Source: Clostridium magnum DSM 2767 | GTDB taxonomy: Bacteria > Bacillota > Clostridia > Clostridiales > Clostridiaceae | Direction: 5' to 3' | Assembly: GCF_001623875.1 (NCBI RefSeq) | Contig: NZ_LWAE01000002.1 | Span: 372,001-436,000 of the forward strand | DNA length: 64,000 nt | Shown here: positions 62,310-64,000 of the stretch, piece by piece | How the letters are laid out: the number at the start of each line of letters is the position of its first letter | Numbering within the stretch: the first letter of the stretch is position 1 | Program-made: the position numbers and the translations under genes | Notes under the pieces: generated by a model | Database searches by the model: none | Told to the model about the DNA's origin: nothing | Seen by the model: the letters and a program-made list of their open reading frames with translations, nothing else

Positions 62310-62397
62310 TTTTTAGTTGAACGAATCCAGGGACGTAACCGCTCTTTACTCCCTCTTTGGGAAGAGGGAGTAAAGAGCGGGTAGTCATCGGATAAAT
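62266..62397 (+). repeat. Family-1 repeat, copy K (132 bp), overlapping the end of ygeY
   Basis: ATGAAGTGAAACTTGAATCA, the damaged first hairpin GGGGTTTCAAACCTC, core GTTGAACGAATCCAGGGACG, then a perfect 19-bp stem, CCGCTCTTTACTCCCTCTT / AAGAGGGAGTAAAGAGCGG, with loop TGGG, and GTAGTCATCGGATAAA. Confidence 0.95.
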
Positions 62398-62427
62398 AAT
62401 AACTTTCCTATATGGGGTTGCAAGGCG

Positions 62428-62656
62428 GAACTTTAACTTACACTTCGGAACATGTTACCAAACTTCCGCACGGTTAAAAACTTTTAATCAGTTTAAGGCT
62501 CGTATTTTATAAAATCTTAGAATTGTCGATAAACTCGCTTTGCTCAGACAATCGAATATTCTAAGATTTTATAAAACACTTCGCTAAGACTGATAAAAAA
62601 GTTTTTAAATGTGCTTTCAGTTTTGGTTACCTATTCCTACGTATAAGTTAAAGTTC
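62428..62656. repeat. Family-2 long palindromic element, copy P2 (about 230 bp)
   Basis: GAACTTTAACTTACAC at the left pairs with GTATAAGTTAAAGTTC at the right; GGTTAAAAACTTTTAATCAG and TTTTATAAAATCTTAGAAT lie in one arm and their complements in the other. The right arm read on the minus strand, CTGAAAGCACATTTAAAAAC then TTTTTTATCAGTCTTAGC, matches copy P1 closely. It sits inside the purine operon. The rest of 62398-62900 is AT-rich hyuA leader with no other gene. Confidence 0.85.
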
Positions 62657-62900
62657 AAGGTAAAAACCCTATATATACTTAAAACCTAACTAGAACTTAT
62701 ACAGTGGTAGATCTACCTATAAAGATTAAACTAATCAATACATTAAAACGCATATTTAATTATTTTTCAGCATATAGAAGTTTTATAGGTATAAAAATAA
62801 TTAGCAGTGTAAAAAAGATTTTAATGAGAATATTGGAAAGTATATTTAAGTTAAAGCTTAGTTGATACAGAAAATTATAGTATAGGTAGGGGGGGAGTTT

Positions 62901-64000
62901 ATGGGTATAGTGCTTAAGGGTGGAAAAATAGTAACAGCAGTTGATACTTATTGCTCGGATATAAGAATAGAGAATGAGAAAATTGCTTGTATAAGTAATA
63001 ATTTGGAAAAGTCCGGTGACGAGATTATACCTGTGCATGGTTGTTATATTATGCCTGGAGGTATAGATACTCATACACATTTTGATTTAGAGGTAGGTTC
63101 TACACTAACTGCAGATGATTTCGGAAGTGGAACAAAAGCTGCCTTAGTTGGAGGCACCACTACAATACTGGATTATGCAACCCAAAATAAAGGAGAATCA
63201 TTAAAGGAAGCTATAAAAAATCAACACAAGAAAGCAAAAAATATTTGTTATTGCGATTATGGATTCCACATGGGTATTACGGATTGGAATGACAAAGTTT
63301 CAGATGAGATGGAAGATATGATTAAAGAGGAGGGAGTAACGTCATTTAAATTATATATGGCTTACAAAAAAACTCTTCAAGTAGATGACGGTGTAATATA
63401 TAAGGCATTGAGAAGAAGCAGAGATCTTAATAGTTTAATGGCCTTTCATTGTGAAAATGGAGATATTATAGATGCACTAATTGAGGAGACAAAATTAAAG
63501 GGCAATAAAACTCCCTACTATCATGCTTTCACTAGGCCTGCAGAGGTTGAAAAAGAAGCTATTGTAAGATTGCTTAATATTGGAGAAATTGCAGATTCGC
63601 CAGTATATATTGTGCATTTAAGCTCAAAAGAAGGTTTGTTAAGTATCTTAGATGCCAAAAAAAGAGGAGTTAAGGTCTATGTAGAAACCTGTCCTCAATA
63701 TCTATTGCTTGATGATTCCTGTTATGGTGGAAAAGATAGCACTAGCTTTGAGGGAGCAAAATACGTGATGTCACCTCCAATAAGAAAAGAATCTGATCAA
63801 GAGGCACTATGGTATGGAATAAGGTCCAGTGAGATACAAACTATTGGGACAGACCACTGTTCTTTCAATTATAAAAATCAAAAGGAAATAGGTATAGGAG
63901 ATTTTAGCAAGATTCCAAATGGAGCACCAGGAGTAGAACATAGAATGGCACTTATTTATACTTATGGTGTTTTATTTGGAAGGATAAGCTTGAATGAAAT
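62901..64000 (+). CDS. hyuA: Dihydropyrimidinase/hydantoinase (HyuA/YgeZ type), 3' truncated
   Basis: The frame is open from the ATG at 62901, behind AGGGGGGGAGTTT, to the window edge (366 residues). It is a cyclic amidohydrolase: MPGGIDTHTHFDLEV (first metal-binding HxH), TSFKLYMAYK (the carboxylated Lys), AFHCENGD, YIVHLSSKEGL, CPQYLLLDD and IGTDHCSFN (Asp). It opens hydantoin- or dihydropyrimidine-like rings; in the purine cluster it is the ring-opening hydrolase called HyuA or YgeZ. It lies 591 nt after ygeY, separated by two repeats. Confidence 0.93.
   Translation, partial: MGIVLKGGKIVTAVDTYCSDIRIENEKIACISNNLEKSGDEIIPVHGCYIMPGGIDTHTHFDLEVGSTLTADDFGSGTKAALVGGTTTILDYATQNKGESLKEAIKNQHKKAKNICYCDYGFHMGITDWNDKVSDEMEDMIKEEGVTSFKLYMAYKKTLQVDDGVIYKALRRSRDLNSLMAFHCENGDIIDALIEETKLKGNKTPYYHAFTRPAEVEKEAIVRLLNIGEIADSPVYIVHLSSKEGLLSILDAKKRGVKVYVETCPQYLLLDDSCYGGKDSTSFEGAKYVMSPPIRKESDQEALWYGIRSSEIQTIGTDHCSFNYKNQKEIGIGDFSKIPNGAPGVEHRMALIYTYGVLFGRISLNE

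Noticed and set aside
289-62397. Family-1 repeats as a CRISPR array
   Set aside because: Copies are scattered kilobases apart, in both orientations and with variable internal modules; there is no regular spacing, no spacers and no cas gene.
62760-63080. Minus-strand frame of 106 codons before hyuA
   Set aside because: It overlaps the start of the clear hydantoinase gene, has no ribosome site, and its composition is that of AT-rich antisense sequence.

Overview
The window is AT-rich DNA from a spore-forming, anaerobic Firmicute, most likely Clostridium sensu stricto. The signs are strong GGAGG ribosome sites, TTG/GTG starts behind them, an alpha/beta-type SASP, a CotF-type coat protein pair, clostridial families (DUF4317, DUF3793, DUF2164, UPF0158), a low-molecular-weight sulfite reductase and a selenium-dependent molybdenum hydroxylase locus. 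No tRNA, rRNA or CRISPR array was seen.

Layout. 1-4.6 kb: end of an RNA helicase, a zinc-ribbon protein, a small gene with an in-frame UGA, a Cys-nucleophile hydrolase, a TPP riboswitch with thiC, and a HesB-like protein. 4.9-11.1 kb: a four-gene operon (glycoside hydrolase, REC-GGDEF-REC, HEAT-repeat membrane protein, processive GT2) that looks like a c-di-GMP-linked exopolysaccharide machine. 11.2-22.5 kb: DUF4317 and DivIVA-like coiled-coil genes, a degenerate GGDEF protein, TPR proteins, a SASP, a MATE pump and a three-gene unknown operon. 22.6-27.9 kb: an active-type diguanylate cyclase, PTS EIIA, a HAD phosphatase with a DeoR regulator, hemolysin III and a small sulfite reductase. 28-44.6 kb: scattered metabolic, transport and stress genes, a twice-broken chemoreceptor, coat proteins, a DEAD-type helicase, an MFS pump, a PocR chemoreceptor, a formate/nitrite channel, a 24-residue ORF and a cold-shock protein. 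44.7-50.3 kb: a hydrolase, an orphan solute-binding lipoprotein, and the queD-queE-folE-queC operon behind a probable preQ1 riboswitch. 50.3-64 kb: a fold-type II PLP enzyme, divergent from a purine (urate/xanthine) degradation operon xdhA-xdhB-xdhC-ygeW-ygfK-ssnA-yqeB-ygeY-hyuA that runs off the right edge.

In the purine operon the three-subunit hydroxylase would oxidise purines, with YqeB supporting a labile-selenium cofactor. YgfK, SsnA, HyuA, YgeY and YgeW are the hydrolase, reductase and carbamoyltransferase-like proteins that open the ring and recover carbon, nitrogen and carbamoyl groups. YgfK here is a compact form without the GltD-like flavoprotein module.

Two interspersed repeat families overlie the gene map. 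Family 1 (about 55-200 bp, at least eight clear copies plus relics) is modular and hairpin-rich, lacks terminal inverted repeats, and often sits on or next to stop codons. In two genes it supplies the stop codon. Family 2 is a long imperfect palindrome (about 160-230 bp, two copies and one possible end relic), one copy of which separates ygeY from hyuA.
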